Shown here piece by piece: positions 43,563-52,227 of a stretch of DNA of 64,000 bases. Source of the stretch: an uncultured Clostridia bacterium (GTDB lineage Bacteria > Bacillota > Clostridia > Oscillospirales > Acutalibacteraceae); assembly GCA_947626485.1 (NCBI GenBank), contig CANQSG010000001.1:1-64000 (forward strand), in the 5' to 3' direction. A program made the position numbers and the translations under genes. Below the pieces are notes generated by a model. That model did not search any database. It was not told where the DNA came from and worked only from the letters and a program-made list of their open reading frames with translations. Position 1 is the stretch's first letter; every line of letters starts with the position of its first letter.

Positions 43563-44309
43563 TCAGGCGAGCCCCCAGCTGCGAAGCCGGGCGTAGCTGC
43601 GGCGCAGGCAGTCGAACGGGTTTTCCCCGTTGCAGTCGTCCTGCTCGACCAGCATGTACCGGGTGCCGCTCTGCTCGGCCGCCTGAAACACGCGGTCAAA
43701 ATTGATGTTCCCCTCGCCGATGACCGCCATTTTGCGGCCGTAAGCGAAATCCTTCAAATGGATACAGGGGACGCGGCCGGCAAGCAGCTCGAGGTACTGC
43801 GCCGGGTCGCCGCCGCCCGCCTGCACCCAAAAGGTGTCGAGCGTGATGCCCATTTCCGCCGGGGCGAAGTCCTCCGCTAACTTTTGCAGGATCGTCCTGT
43901 CCCCGATTTTCCGGAATTCGTAATCGTGGTGGTGATACATGAAGTATTTGCCGCCCTGCCGCAGCGCCGCGGCGACCGGCTTATAGGTATCGAGAAACGC
44001 GTCGTAATGCTCGGCGTCGGCGCCGAAATCGAAAAAGCCCAGACCGATATAGTCGCAGCCGAAGCGGTCGTGATCGCGGATGACCCGCTGCGTGTCGTTT
44101 TGCAGCGCGGCGGGCGGGGTGTGGGTGATCACGCACCGCAGCCCGTTTTTTTGCAGCTCACTGCGCAGCCAGTCGGCATCATACGCACAGGTGCCCGACA
44201 CCTGCACGCAGCGATAGCCGATGTCGGCGATTTTTTTCAAGGCTTCGGACAGCCCGGATAAATCCTGACAAAAGTCCCGCACGGTAAACATTTGCGCGCC
44301 GATTTCCAT
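43563..44309 (-). CDS. Sugar phosphate isomerase/epimerase (TIM barrel)
   Basis: A 248-residue AP_endonuc_2-type barrel with MYHHHDYEF, GITLDTFWVQAGG, CIHLKDFAYG and MLVEQDDCNGENPFDC, the acidic and His metal ligands of the family, closest in feel to the inosose-isomerase/IolE-like sugar group. I start it at ATG 44309, since GGAGG stands eight bases before; a longer frame to 44330 adds seven residues. It lies four bases after the preceding isomerase gene and 13 before uxaC. Substrate not known. Confidence 0.84.
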   Translation of the reverse strand: MEIGAQMFTVRDFCQDLSGLSEALKKIADIGYRCVQVSGTCAYDADWLRSELQKNGLRCVITHTPPAALQNDTQRVIRDHDRFGCDYIGLGFFDFGADAEHYDAFLDTYKPVAAALRQGGKYFMYHHHDYEFRKIGDRTILQKLAEDFAPAEMGITLDTFWVQAGGGDPAQYLELLAGRVPCIHLKDFAYGRKMAVIGEGNINFDRVFQAAEQSGTRYMLVEQDDCNGENPFDCLRRSYARLRSWGLA

Positions 44310-44313
44310 GTTT

Positions 44314-45168
44314 TTATCCTCCGATCGCATTTACAATTTTTTTCAGCGCCGCGCAGGCGAAATCAAACGCCGCGTCGGCGGAAGCAAACCGTTGTGTCGC
44401 GATGCCGCTGGTCTCGCCTTCGCGTTCAAGTCCGGCAAGTCCCGCAAAATCCGTCAGGTGCGGCTCCAGCGTCAGCGCCGTCCCGCCCTGCGCGAGAAAG
44501 GCCCGCACGACGGTCGGCAGGGCGCCGTCGCCCTCCCCGGCGGGGACGACACAGCCGTCGCGCTTCGCGTCCTTGATATGCAGATAGCAAATAAAATCGT
44601 GCAGCTGCTCCCACGCCGCCGTCGGCTCGACGCCGCACTGCACAAAATTCGCGGGGTCGAAAATGCCGCGCAGCGCCGGCAGCGCGCGGAAAAGCTCGAG
44701 GCAACGCCCGGGCGTGTCGCCGTAAATCCCCTTTTCGTTCTCGTGACAGAGCGTGACGCCGCTGCCACGCGCGAGCTCGAGGCATTTGCCGAGCCGGTCG
44801 ATCACCTCGTCCCGGTAGCGCGCGGGCGGCTCGCCCTGCGGGATATAAAAGGAAAAAAGGCGAATGTGCGCGGCGCCGAGGGTTTGCGCCGTCTGTAATA
44901 GGCGCTTGAATTTCTCGAGGTGGGGCGCGAAGGCGTCACCGGCGCCGATTTTGCCGATCGGCGAGCCGACCGACCAGACGCGCAGGCCGTTTTCGTCGAG
45001 CCTGCGCCGAACCTCCCGCACCTTTTCGGGCGCGAGGTCGGAGACGTTTTCGGCGTCGACGCCGCGAATTTCCAGCCCGTCGAGGCCGTTTCGCAGCAGC
45101 GCGGCGATCTGCCCGTCGAGGTCGGCGCTCGCCTCGTCGGCGAAGGCGTAAAGGGCGACTTTTCGCAT
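44314..45168 (-). CDS. Sugar phosphate isomerase/epimerase (TIM barrel)
   Basis: A 284-residue AP_endonuc_2-type barrel. Seen: GLDGLEIRGVDAENVSDL at the start, IRLFSFYIPQGEPPARYRDE, LCHENEKGIYGDTP, GIFDPANFVQCG, YLHIKDAKRDG and LTLEPHL, giving Glu, Asp, His and Glu metal ligands. ATG 45168 lies two bases past the stop of the SDR gene with GGGGGTG ahead. Second of three such enzymes in the operon; the family works on keto-sugars, often by 3-epimerisation, but the substrate here is unknown. Confidence 0.85.
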   Translation of the reverse strand: MRKVALYAFADEASADLDGQIAALLRNGLDGLEIRGVDAENVSDLAPEKVREVRRRLDENGLRVWSVGSPIGKIGAGDAFAPHLEKFKRLLQTAQTLGAAHIRLFSFYIPQGEPPARYRDEVIDRLGKCLELARGSGVTLCHENEKGIYGDTPGRCLELFRALPALRGIFDPANFVQCGVEPTAAWEQLHDFICYLHIKDAKRDGCVVPAGEGDGALPTVVRAFLAQGGTALTLEPHLTDFAGLAGLEREGETSGIATQRFASADAAFDFACAALKKIVNAIGG

Positions 45169-45170
45169 CG

Positions 45171-46022
45171 TCACACCCCCGCGTAGGCGGAAAAACCGCC
45201 GTCGATGGGCAGGACGACGCCGGTGATAAAGCCCGCCGCCTCGTTGTTGAGCAGGAACAGCAGGCCGCCCTCCAGCTCTTTTGCCTCGCCGAATCTGCCC
45301 ATCGGCGTCGCGGCTAAAATTTTGCCGGTGCGGGGCGTGGGGGTGCCGTCCTCGTGAAACAGGAGCTTCGCGTTTTGCTGCGTCGAGAAAAAGCCGGGGG
45401 CTAAGGCGTTGACCCGGATCTCGACCTTGCTGAAATGCACCGCCAGCCACTGCGTCAGGTTGGAAACCGCCGCCTTGGCGCCCGAATACGCCGGAATCTT
45501 CGTCAGCGGCGTAAAGGCGTTCATGCTCGAAACGTTGAGGATATTACAGCCCGCGCGGCCGATCATCTGCTTCGCGAAGGCCTGCGTCGGCAGCAGGGTG
45601 CCCAGAAAATTGAGGTTGAAAACAAAGGACACGCCGTCGGCGTCGAGGTCGAAAAAGCTCTTGACGTCGGCGTCGAGGTCGCCCGGCTCGAAATACTCCT
45701 TGTCGGTGGTCGCGCGCGGGTTGTTGCCGCCCGCGCCGTTGACGAGAATGTCGCAGGGGCCGAAGTCCCGCGCGACCGCTTCTGCCGTCCGGTCACAGGC
45801 CGCCTTGTCGAGCACGTTGCAGGCGTAGGCCTTCGCTTTGCCGCCCTCCGCCGTGATCTGCGACGCGACGGCAGCCGCCGCCTGTTCGTTCAAATCGAGC
45901 AGCGCGACCTTCGCGCCCGCCCTTGCCAGCGTGCGGGAGAACGCCGAGCATAGCACGCCGCCCGCGCCGGTGACGACGGCGACCTTGCCGGTCAAATCGG
46001 TGTTCAATACGTTTTTTTGCAT
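45171..46022 (-). CDS. uxuB: SDR oxidoreductase, likely D-fructuronate reductase (D-mannonate oxidoreductase)
   Basis: A 283-residue short-chain dehydrogenase with cofactor loop VVTGAGGVLCSAFSRTL, NGAGGNNPRATTDKEY, catalytic Ser in LNVSSMNAF and YSGAK (Tyr-xxx-Lys). The NNPRATT segment and position directly behind mannonate dehydratase match the SDR-type fructuronate reductases of Firmicutes (the Bacillus UxuB kind, not the long-chain E. coli type). It reduces D-fructuronate to D-mannonate with NADH, step two of glucuronate use. GGGAGG is 12 bases before the ATG; stop and next start are two bases apart. Confidence 0.88.
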   Translation of the reverse strand: MQKNVLNTDLTGKVAVVTGAGGVLCSAFSRTLARAGAKVALLDLNEQAAAAVASQITAEGGKAKAYACNVLDKAACDRTAEAVARDFGPCDILVNGAGGNNPRATTDKEYFEPGDLDADVKSFFDLDADGVSFVFNLNFLGTLLPTQAFAKQMIGRAGCNILNVSSMNAFTPLTKIPAYSGAKAAVSNLTQWLAVHFSKVEIRVNALAPGFFSTQQNAKLLFHEDGTPTPRTGKILAATPMGRFGEAKELEGGLLFLLNNEAAGFITGVVLPIDGGFSAYAGV

Positions 46023-46028
46023 GACGCG

Positions 46029-47081
46029 TTATGCCTCCCTTGCCGCCTTTTCGCAGGCCTCGAACAGCCCGCTGATATACGCCGCGCCGAGCGCCCGGTC
46101 GAAAAGGCCGTAGCCCGGTTTGCCGGTCTCGTCCCAGATCATGCGGCCGTGGTCGGGGCGGACGTAACCGTCGAAGCCGACGTCGGTCAGCGCCCTGACG
46201 ATCTCATACATATCCATTCGCCCGCAGGCCGACTGGTGGCCGCTTTCGACAAAGCTGCCGTCGGGCAGCAGCGCGACCTGCCGCAGGTGCAGAAAGGCGA
46301 TGCGCCCCATTTTGCCGTACTTGCGCACAAGGGCGGGGACGTCGTTGAAATCGGCGCAGCCGAGCGAGCCGGTGCACAGGCAGAGGCTGTTGGCGGGGCT
46401 GTCGACGATTTGCAGCAGCCGGTCGAGGGCGGCTTCGTCGGTGACGATGCGAGGCAGGCCGAAAATCGGATAGGGCGGGTCGTCGGGGTGGATCGCCATC
46501 TGCACGCCGCAATCCTGCGCGACGGGGATGACACGGCGCAAAAAGGCTTCGAGATTGCGCCACAACCCCGCCTGCCCGAGCCGCCCGTAGGCGGCGAGCA
46601 GGTCTCTGACCTCGTCCTGCGTGTAGCTCGCGTCCCAGCCCGGCAGGTGGATGTCCTCCTGCAGGGGGTCGAGCTCGGCGAGCTGCGTTTTGTCCAGCAC
46701 AAGGCTTGTCGAGCCGTCGGGCGCGGCCTTGTCGAGCTGGGTGCGCGTCCAGTCGAAGACCGGCATAAAGTTATAGGTGATGCACTTGACGCCGTACTTC
46801 GCGCAGCGGCGGATATTCTCACAGTAAACCTCGGTCAGCGCGGCGGCGTTCTCCGTCCCGAGCTTGATCTCCTCGGGGACGGGCACCGATTCCACCACGT
46901 CGAAAACAAGGCCGTTTTTTTCTGCCTGCCTGCGAATGGCGGCGAGGCTTTCCTCGGGCCAGACCTCGCCGGGTTTCACGTCGTAAACCGCGCTGACGAC
47001 CGAGCGCATGCCGGGGATCTGGCGAATGTAAGACAGGGGGATCGGGTCGCTTTCCCCGTACCATCGAAAGGATAATTTCAT
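46029..47081 (-). CDS. uxuA: Mannonate dehydratase
   Basis: A 350-residue UxuA-family TIM-barrel dehydratase that converts D-mannonate into 2-keto-3-deoxy-D-gluconate. Seen: FRWYGESDPIPLSYIRQIPG, GVKCITYNFMPVFDWTRT, MAIHPDDPPYPIFGLPRIV, LCTGSLGC, IAFLHLRQV and YVRPDHGRMIWDE, with the His, Cys and Asp metal ligands in place. Length is as expected. GAGGAA precedes the ATG. The product needs KDG kinase and KDPG aldolase, which are not in this window. Confidence 0.96.
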   Translation of the reverse strand: MKLSFRWYGESDPIPLSYIRQIPGMRSVVSAVYDVKPGEVWPEESLAAIRRQAEKNGLVFDVVESVPVPEEIKLGTENAAALTEVYCENIRRCAKYGVKCITYNFMPVFDWTRTQLDKAAPDGSTSLVLDKTQLAELDPLQEDIHLPGWDASYTQDEVRDLLAAYGRLGQAGLWRNLEAFLRRVIPVAQDCGVQMAIHPDDPPYPIFGLPRIVTDEAALDRLLQIVDSPANSLCLCTGSLGCADFNDVPALVRKYGKMGRIAFLHLRQVALLPDGSFVESGHQSACGRMDMYEIVRALTDVGFDGYVRPDHGRMIWDETGKPGYGLFDRALGAAYISGLFEACEKAAREA

Positions 47082-47101
47082 TCGGCGTTTCCTCCGTTTT
47101 T

Positions 47102-48280
47102 TTACCAGTTGACGCTCCAGCGCGCGAGATACCCGCCCCCGTCCGAGGTCGGTTTGCCGCCGGTCGGCTTGCCGCCGGAGCTTGCCGCGCGCGAGGCGAG
47201 CATCCGGTCGAATTCCCGGCTGTCAAAGGGCAGCTTGACCGGGACGTTTCCCTTCCACGCCGACAGATACGCCGCGTTGGAGATCGTCAGCTCCCGGATG
47301 CCCTCGACCCCCGGAGCGAGCAGCGGCGCGCCGGTCAGAATGGCGTCGGCAAAGTTGCGCAGAATGCCGTTGTGCGAGCTTCCGGCGTTGTCCGGCGAAA
47401 ATTCTTCATAGTCGGTCGGAATCTGCGGGAAGGATTCGACGGAATGGAAGCAGACGTCCCGCTCGTCCTGCGCGAGGGTGTAGTGCTTGAGCGTGCCGTT
47501 CTCCAAAACGAGCTTGCCGCGGGTGCCGGAAATTTCGAGCCGGTTCGTGCCGGGGTATTCGCCGGTGGAGGTCAGGAAGGTGCCTGTGGCGCCGTCGGCA
47601 AAGCGGGCAAAGATCGCGACGTCGTCCTCCACCTCGATGTTGTGGTACTTCGCCACGTCGCAGAAGGCCGTGATCTCCTGCGGCATGCCGCAGATCCACT
47701 GCCAGAGGTCGAGGTTGTGCGGCGCCTGATTCAGCAGCACGCCGCCCCCTTCGCCCGACCAGGTGGCGCGCCAGTCGGCGGAATCGTAATATTGCTGCGT
47801 CCGATACCAGTTCGTGACGATCCAGACGCTGCGTTTGAGCGCCCCGAGCCTGCCGCTTTTCACGAGCTGACGCGCGCGGGCAAACAGCGGGTCGGTGCGC
47901 TGGTTGAACATGACGGCGAAGACGAGATCCTGCGTTTTGGCGTAGGCGTTCAGCGCCGCCGCCTTGGTGACGGTGACGTCGACCGGTTTTTCCACCAGCA
48001 CGTGCCGCCCCGATCGCAGCACCTGCTGCGCGATGTCACAATGCAGCCGGTGCGGGACCGCGACGATCACCGCGTCGAGCGCCGCGTCAACCAGCATCTG
48101 CAAATAGTCGGTAAAAACGGGGACGTCCGGGAACGACGCCTTGCAGCGGGCGACGCGTTCGGGCGCGATATCGCAGAGGGCAGCGAGCTGCAGTGCGCCC
48201 GCCTTGCCGGAAGAAAGGCTCTGCGCGTGGGCGTAGCCGATGTTTCCGACCCCGATGATTCCGGTTTTTACCTTGTTCAT
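47102..48280 (-). CDS. Gfo/Idh/MocA family sugar oxidoreductase
   Basis: A 392-residue NAD(P)-dependent oxidoreductase: Rossmann loop IIGVGNIGYAHAQSLSSG, cofactor-side VLVEKPVDVTV and the C-terminal alpha/beta sheet domain (SGEGGGVLLNQAPHNLDLWQWICGM). It is similar along most of its length to the next gene (48295-49470): the GEGGGVLLNQ-P-LDLWQWICGMP stretch is shared, so the pair arose by duplication. The C-terminus carries a Gly/Lys-rich repeat (GGKPTGGKPTSDGGG). Acts on a free sugar or sugar acid; substrate unknown. Confidence 0.9.
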   Translation of the reverse strand: MNKVKTGIIGVGNIGYAHAQSLSSGKAGALQLAALCDIAPERVARCKASFPDVPVFTDYLQMLVDAALDAVIVAVPHRLHCDIAQQVLRSGRHVLVEKPVDVTVTKAAALNAYAKTQDLVFAVMFNQRTDPLFARARQLVKSGRLGALKRSVWIVTNWYRTQQYYDSADWRATWSGEGGGVLLNQAPHNLDLWQWICGMPQEITAFCDVAKYHNIEVEDDVAIFARFADGATGTFLTSTGEYPGTNRLEISGTRGKLVLENGTLKHYTLAQDERDVCFHSVESFPQIPTDYEEFSPDNAGSSHNGILRNFADAILTGAPLLAPGVEGIRELTISNAAYLSAWKGNVPVKLPFDSREFDRMLASRAASSGGKPTGGKPTSDGGGYLARWSVNW

Positions 48281-48294
48281 GCTGATTCCCCCGT

Positions 48295-49470
48295 TTATTT
48301 CTGGCCGCCGTAAGACCCGCTCGTGTCGGCGAAAACGGTTTTCGCGTCGGTTTTCCTGCGGGAAGTTGCCACCCGCTTTTGCAGTTCGTCGTAATACAGG
48401 TTTTCGTCAAACGGAAGCTCCACCGCTTTGCCGAGGAAGGCGGAAAGGTGCATCGCGTTGGAGAGCGTCAGGCCGTTGATGCCCTCGCTGCCCTCGGCGA
48501 TCAGCTTGCCGCCGCGCAGAATGGCGTCCGCCCAGGCGTTCAGCACGTCGACGTGCTGGGGGTTGTCGCCGTCGGTCTCGACGACGCTGCGGGTGCTGTT
48601 GACGGTATCGAAAAGGCCGGTGTTGGTTCTCGAAAAGACCGGCTCGGGCATTTCGTATTCCTCGAGCAGCAGCTTGCCGCCCTCGACGACGATCTTCGCG
48701 CGATCCATCTGGATTTCAAAGCGGTTGGTGCCGTGGGCGTCGCCGGTGGAGGTGATAAAGACGCCGGTCGCGCCGTTCGCATATTCCACGTAGGCGGTGA
48801 CGTCGTCCTCCACCTCGATGTCGTGCCATTTTCCGAAATGCAGGTGCGCTTCGACCCGCACCGGCATGCCGCAGATCCACTGCCACAGATCGAGCTGGTG
48901 GGGGCACTGGTTGAGCAGGACGCCGCCGCCCTCGCCCGCCCAGGTGGCGCGCCAGTTGCCCGAATTATAATACGCCTGGGGGCGGTACCAGTTCGTGATG
49001 ATCCAGTTCGTGCGGCGAATCTGCCCGTAATCCCCGGAATCGACGAGCTCTTTGAGCTTGCGGTAAATGCGGTTGGTGCGCTGGTTGAACATCACGCCGA
49101 AGACCACGTCGGGGTGCGCCGCCGCGACCTCGTTCATCTCGCGCACCTGCCGGGTGTAGACCCCGGCGGGCTTTTCCACCATCACGTGAATGCCGCGCGT
49201 CATGCAGGCGATCGCATATTTCGGGTGGTCGTAGTGCGGGACGGCGACGATGCAGGCGTCGAGCAGGCCGCTGTCGAGCATCTGCATCGCGTCGGAAAAG
49301 CAGGACACCGCCCCACCGCCTTCCTGCGCACGCAGCCACGAAAGGCGTTCGGGGTTGACGTCGGCGACCGCCGCGAGCGTGAGATCCGGGCACTTCCCGC
49401 TTAAAATATTCCCGGCGTGGGCGGAGCCCATGTTGCCGATCCCGATGATTCCCACCTTGATTTTCTTCAT
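48295..49470 (-). CDS. Gfo/Idh/MocA family sugar oxidoreductase
   Basis: A 391-residue paralogue of the downstream gene, first in the uronate operon. Seen: GIIGIGNMGSAHAGNILSG, MVEKPAGVYTRQV, MFNQRTNRIYRKLKELV and AGEGGGVLLNQCPHQLDLWQ. GGAGGG stands before the ATG. The start is 134 bases from the divergent AraC gene, so the operon promoter must lie in that gap; the best guess is TTGTGA-17-TAGATT near 49518-49546 on the minus strand, which is weak and fits activation by the AraC protein. Confidence 0.9.
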   Translation of the reverse strand: MKKIKVGIIGIGNMGSAHAGNILSGKCPDLTLAAVADVNPERLSWLRAQEGGGAVSCFSDAMQMLDSGLLDACIVAVPHYDHPKYAIACMTRGIHVMVEKPAGVYTRQVREMNEVAAAHPDVVFGVMFNQRTNRIYRKLKELVDSGDYGQIRRTNWIITNWYRPQAYYNSGNWRATWAGEGGGVLLNQCPHQLDLWQWICGMPVRVEAHLHFGKWHDIEVEDDVTAYVEYANGATGVFITSTGDAHGTNRFEIQMDRAKIVVEGGKLLLEEYEMPEPVFSRTNTGLFDTVNSTRSVVETDGDNPQHVDVLNAWADAILRGGKLIAEGSEGINGLTLSNAMHLSAFLGKAVELPFDENLYYDELQKRVATSRRKTDAKTVFADTSGSYGGQK

Positions 49471-49551
49471 GAAAAACCCTCCAGATTTCGTTAATGATTT
49501 ACAAATTCCGGTTTTGAAATCTATTCAAAACAGAGTGAATTCACAAAAATA

Positions 49552-49580
49552 TTGCAATATGGCGCCGATTGTATTATACT
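49552..49580 (+). promoter_or_regulatory. Promoter of the divergent AraC regulator
   Basis: TTGCAA (49552-49557), 17-base spacer, TATACT (49575-49580). The regulator's ATG follows 24 bases later. Its -35 region borders the presumed control region of the uronate operon. Confidence 0.7.
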
Positions 49581-49604
49581 GAAACGGGAAAGGGGCGACG
49601 CAGA

Positions 49605-50456
49605 ATGGAAGTCCGCTATCAGTTTGCAAAAAACGGGATTTGGATCAATCACATGCTCGACGAGCGCCCCGATCCGGCGGAATTTCGCATGCACGCGCAC
49701 ACGGTCGCGGAGCTGTTTTATTTCATCTCGGGCAACGGCGTGTTCCACATCGAAGGCACGGAGTATCTGCTGCGGCCGGACGATATCCTGCTGATGCGCC
49801 CGCGGGAATCCCATTACATCGAGCTGAAAAGCACGGCGCCCTACGAGCGGGTCGTCATTTCCTTCCCGCTGCAGCTTTTCGAGACAATCGACGCCGAAGG
49901 TCGGCTGACGGAGCCCTTTTTGCGGCGGGACAGCGGAAAATTGAACCTCTACAAATCCTACGAATTCACCGGCAGCTCGACCACGCACTACATCAACGGC
50001 ATCCTTTCCTGCTCGCAGGACGATTATCTGGGTGTGCTTTCCCATTTTCTGCCGCTGCTCAACGAGATCCGCATGATCTTCCCCGACAAAACGGAGGACA
50101 GCGTGGACGACACGCTGGAATACCGGATCATCCGATATATCAACCAGAACATTCACACCGAGCTTTCGCTCGAACACCTCTGCAAGAAGTTCGCCGTCAG
50201 CAAGCAGTACCTTTGCAGCATGTTCAAGAAGTCCACCGGCGCCACCGTCTGGCAGTACATCACCGCCAAGCGGGTGATCACCGCCCACCAGCTCCTCGCC
50301 AAGGGCGCCAAGGCGACCAGCGTCTTTTCCCAGGTGGGCTTCAACGATTATTCCTCGTTTTACCGCGCCTACGTCAAGCACTTCTCCGCGTCCCCCAGTC
50401 AGCTCGGCTCCGCCGATCCCCTGTCCGACGCCGACCGCGATATCACGCAGGTCTGA
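49605..50456 (+). CDS. AraC-family regulator, probably of the uronate operon
   Basis: A 283-residue regulator: N-terminal cupin (FRMHAHTVAELFYFISGNGV, YLLRPDDILLMRPRESHYIE) and C-terminal double helix-turn-helix (LEHLCKKFAVSKQYLCSMFK; TSVFSQVGFNDYSSFYRAYV). ATG 49605 has AAAGGGG about ten bases ahead. It faces away from the ten-gene uronate operon with 134 bases between the two starts, the usual arrangement for an AraC activator with its target. The inducer is likely a uronate or pectin/xylan oligomer, which is inferred from context. Confidence 0.92.
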   Translation: MEVRYQFAKNGIWINHMLDERPDPAEFRMHAHTVAELFYFISGNGVFHIEGTEYLLRPDDILLMRPRESHYIELKSTAPYERVVISFPLQLFETIDAEGRLTEPFLRRDSGKLNLYKSYEFTGSSTTHYINGILSCSQDDYLGVLSHFLPLLNEIRMIFPDKTEDSVDDTLEYRIIRYINQNIHTELSLEHLCKKFAVSKQYLCSMFKKSTGATVWQYITAKRVITAHQLLAKGAKATSVFSQVGFNDYSSFYRAYVKHFSASPSQLGSADPLSDADRDITQV

Positions 50457-50538
50457 AGCAATTTCATTCTACCATGTTCCCGGGTAAAATACGATTGTTT
50501 ATCGAACGCAAAAAAGATTGCAAATCGTCCGGGGCATT

Positions 50539-52227
50539 TTAAGAGAGTTCGAAGCCGAACACGCGGAAATCGGGGGCGCCGTGGGTCGAAAGGGGGATCA
50601 GCCGAACCGACTTCACCCGCCAGTCCACCGCATGCAGGACAAACCGTTGGTGCGAATTTTCGCACCGGATGATCTCCTGCCTGCCGGCGCTGTCGGTCCC
50701 GACGATTTGATAACTTCGCAGCAGCGTTTCCGGAAGTCGGAAGCGCTTTTCTTCTTTTCGGATAAAAAAGGGCATATTGTGATAATTGCGGTTCAGATCG
50801 CTGTCGAAAACCAGCCGAATCTGCCGCACCGGCGTGTCCTCGTCGAAGGTGTATTCGATGAAATCGCCCGGCGCGCCGACCCAGAGGTTTTCCTCGCCCC
50901 GCTCGACGCCGTTGCGCACGACCTCGGCGCTGCAATGCGCCCGCAGGGAGAGCGGCGCGACCGCCCGGCGGTGCCACGGCAGGAAGCAATCGTCCTGCAT
51001 CAGGGTGTCTTGCAGCTTCGGAATGTCGATTTCCCGGATATCCCGGTTTTCGTGGATCGCCTGCGCCACCGCCGTACCGAGCGCCTGCCCCAACACGCCG
51101 CAGGTCGCCATCACCCGCGAGGAGCTCAGCGCCGCATGCGTCACGCTGATGTTGCGCCCGGCAAAGACTAAATTTTGCTTGTCGGCGGAGATCATACAGC
51201 GCAGCGGCAGACCCCACGGCTCGGGCGCCGGGTGGTAGATCGTCGGGTAGCCCGCCGTATAATAAAAGCCTGCGGGAAAATGATCGTCCATTTTCCAGCC
51301 CGCGTAAGCCACCAGATCGTCAAACCGACCCTCCGCCTCCACGTCGTTCTGCGTGACGGTGTATTCACCGACGTACCGGCGGCTCTCCCGCTTGCCGGGC
51401 AGGAAGCCGATCCATTCGAGCTCCCAGTTCTCCGCGCCGTGGTCGCCCTTGTTCTTCATGTGATCCCAGACGCCGTAGACGATTTTCAAGCATTCCTCGC
51501 GGCAGCGGTCGCTGTCGTGAATGCAGTCCCACTCCCCGCCGACCTCGATCCACCAGAAATTGGTGTCGAAATTGTGGTTCCGGTGGGGCAGGTCGGCGTC
51601 GGTTTCGTAGGTATACGCCCAGTCCGGTTTCCGGAACGGGACGGGGTGATCGGTTTCGCGCGCCTGAAACAGGCAGCTCATGCCCATGGTCTTGCGGTCG
51701 GCGACGTCGGGCGGAATCGTCTCCCCGAATTCCGCCTTCGCCTCGCGGCCGTACCGGTAACGCGCGCCGGACAGCGGCGCTAAGATCGAATCGCCGGAGC
51801 AGTCGGCGAAATAGGTCGCCGTCACGGTGTGGAAGGTTTCGGCGTTGGATTGCCACGCCGTCACGCTGCAAATCCTGTCCCCCTGCGTTTTCGCGTCGAG
51901 CACGCTGCTGTTGAGCAAAACGGTCAGGTTCTCCTGCCCCATGGCGGCGGCGTACAAAACAGCGTCCCACAGCGGGTATTTCAGCCCGGGATTCTGATAA
52001 AAATTCTCGAGCTCCAATTCCTCGATGATGCCGGTCTCCCGGTTGTCCTTTCCGTGAGCGCCGCAGATGTGCATGCGCACCTCGCTCGAGGCGTTGCCGC
52101 CCAGCACGGGGCGATCGTGCAGCAGCACCACGCGAATGCCGTGCCGCGCGGCGGCGAGCGCGGTACAAAGCCCCGCCATGCCGCCGCCCACCACGCAAAG
52201 ATCGGTTTGATAGGTCAGCGTTCTCAT
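50539..52227 (-). CDS. FAD-dependent oxidoreductase with C-terminal beta-sandwich
   Basis: A 562-residue protein of the FAD_oxidored (PF12831-like) family: FAD loop LCVVGGGMAGLCTALAAARHG near the N-terminus, GGNASSEVRMHICGAHG, YFADCSGDSILAPLSG, and FAGRNISVTHAALSSSRVM close to the second flavin contact. The last 120 residues (VGAPGDFIEYTFDEDTPVRQIRLVF) resemble an F5/8-type beta-sandwich often attached to these enzymes. No signal peptide. ATG overlaps the alpha-galactosidase stop (ATGA), so the two are coupled. Members cluster with polysaccharide enzymes, but the substrate is unproven. Confidence 0.85.
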   Translation of the reverse strand: MRTLTYQTDLCVVGGGMAGLCTALAAARHGIRVVLLHDRPVLGGNASSEVRMHICGAHGKDNRETGIIEELELENFYQNPGLKYPLWDAVLYAAAMGQENLTVLLNSSVLDAKTQGDRICSVTAWQSNAETFHTVTATYFADCSGDSILAPLSGARYRYGREAKAEFGETIPPDVADRKTMGMSCLFQARETDHPVPFRKPDWAYTYETDADLPHRNHNFDTNFWWIEVGGEWDCIHDSDRCREECLKIVYGVWDHMKNKGDHGAENWELEWIGFLPGKRESRRYVGEYTVTQNDVEAEGRFDDLVAYAGWKMDDHFPAGFYYTAGYPTIYHPAPEPWGLPLRCMISADKQNLVFAGRNISVTHAALSSSRVMATCGVLGQALGTAVAQAIHENRDIREIDIPKLQDTLMQDDCFLPWHRRAVAPLSLRAHCSAEVVRNGVERGEENLWVGAPGDFIEYTFDEDTPVRQIRLVFDSDLNRNYHNMPFFIRKEEKRFRLPETLLRSYQIVGTDSAGRQEIIRCENSHQRFVLHAVDWRVKSVRLIPLSTHGAPDFRVFGFELS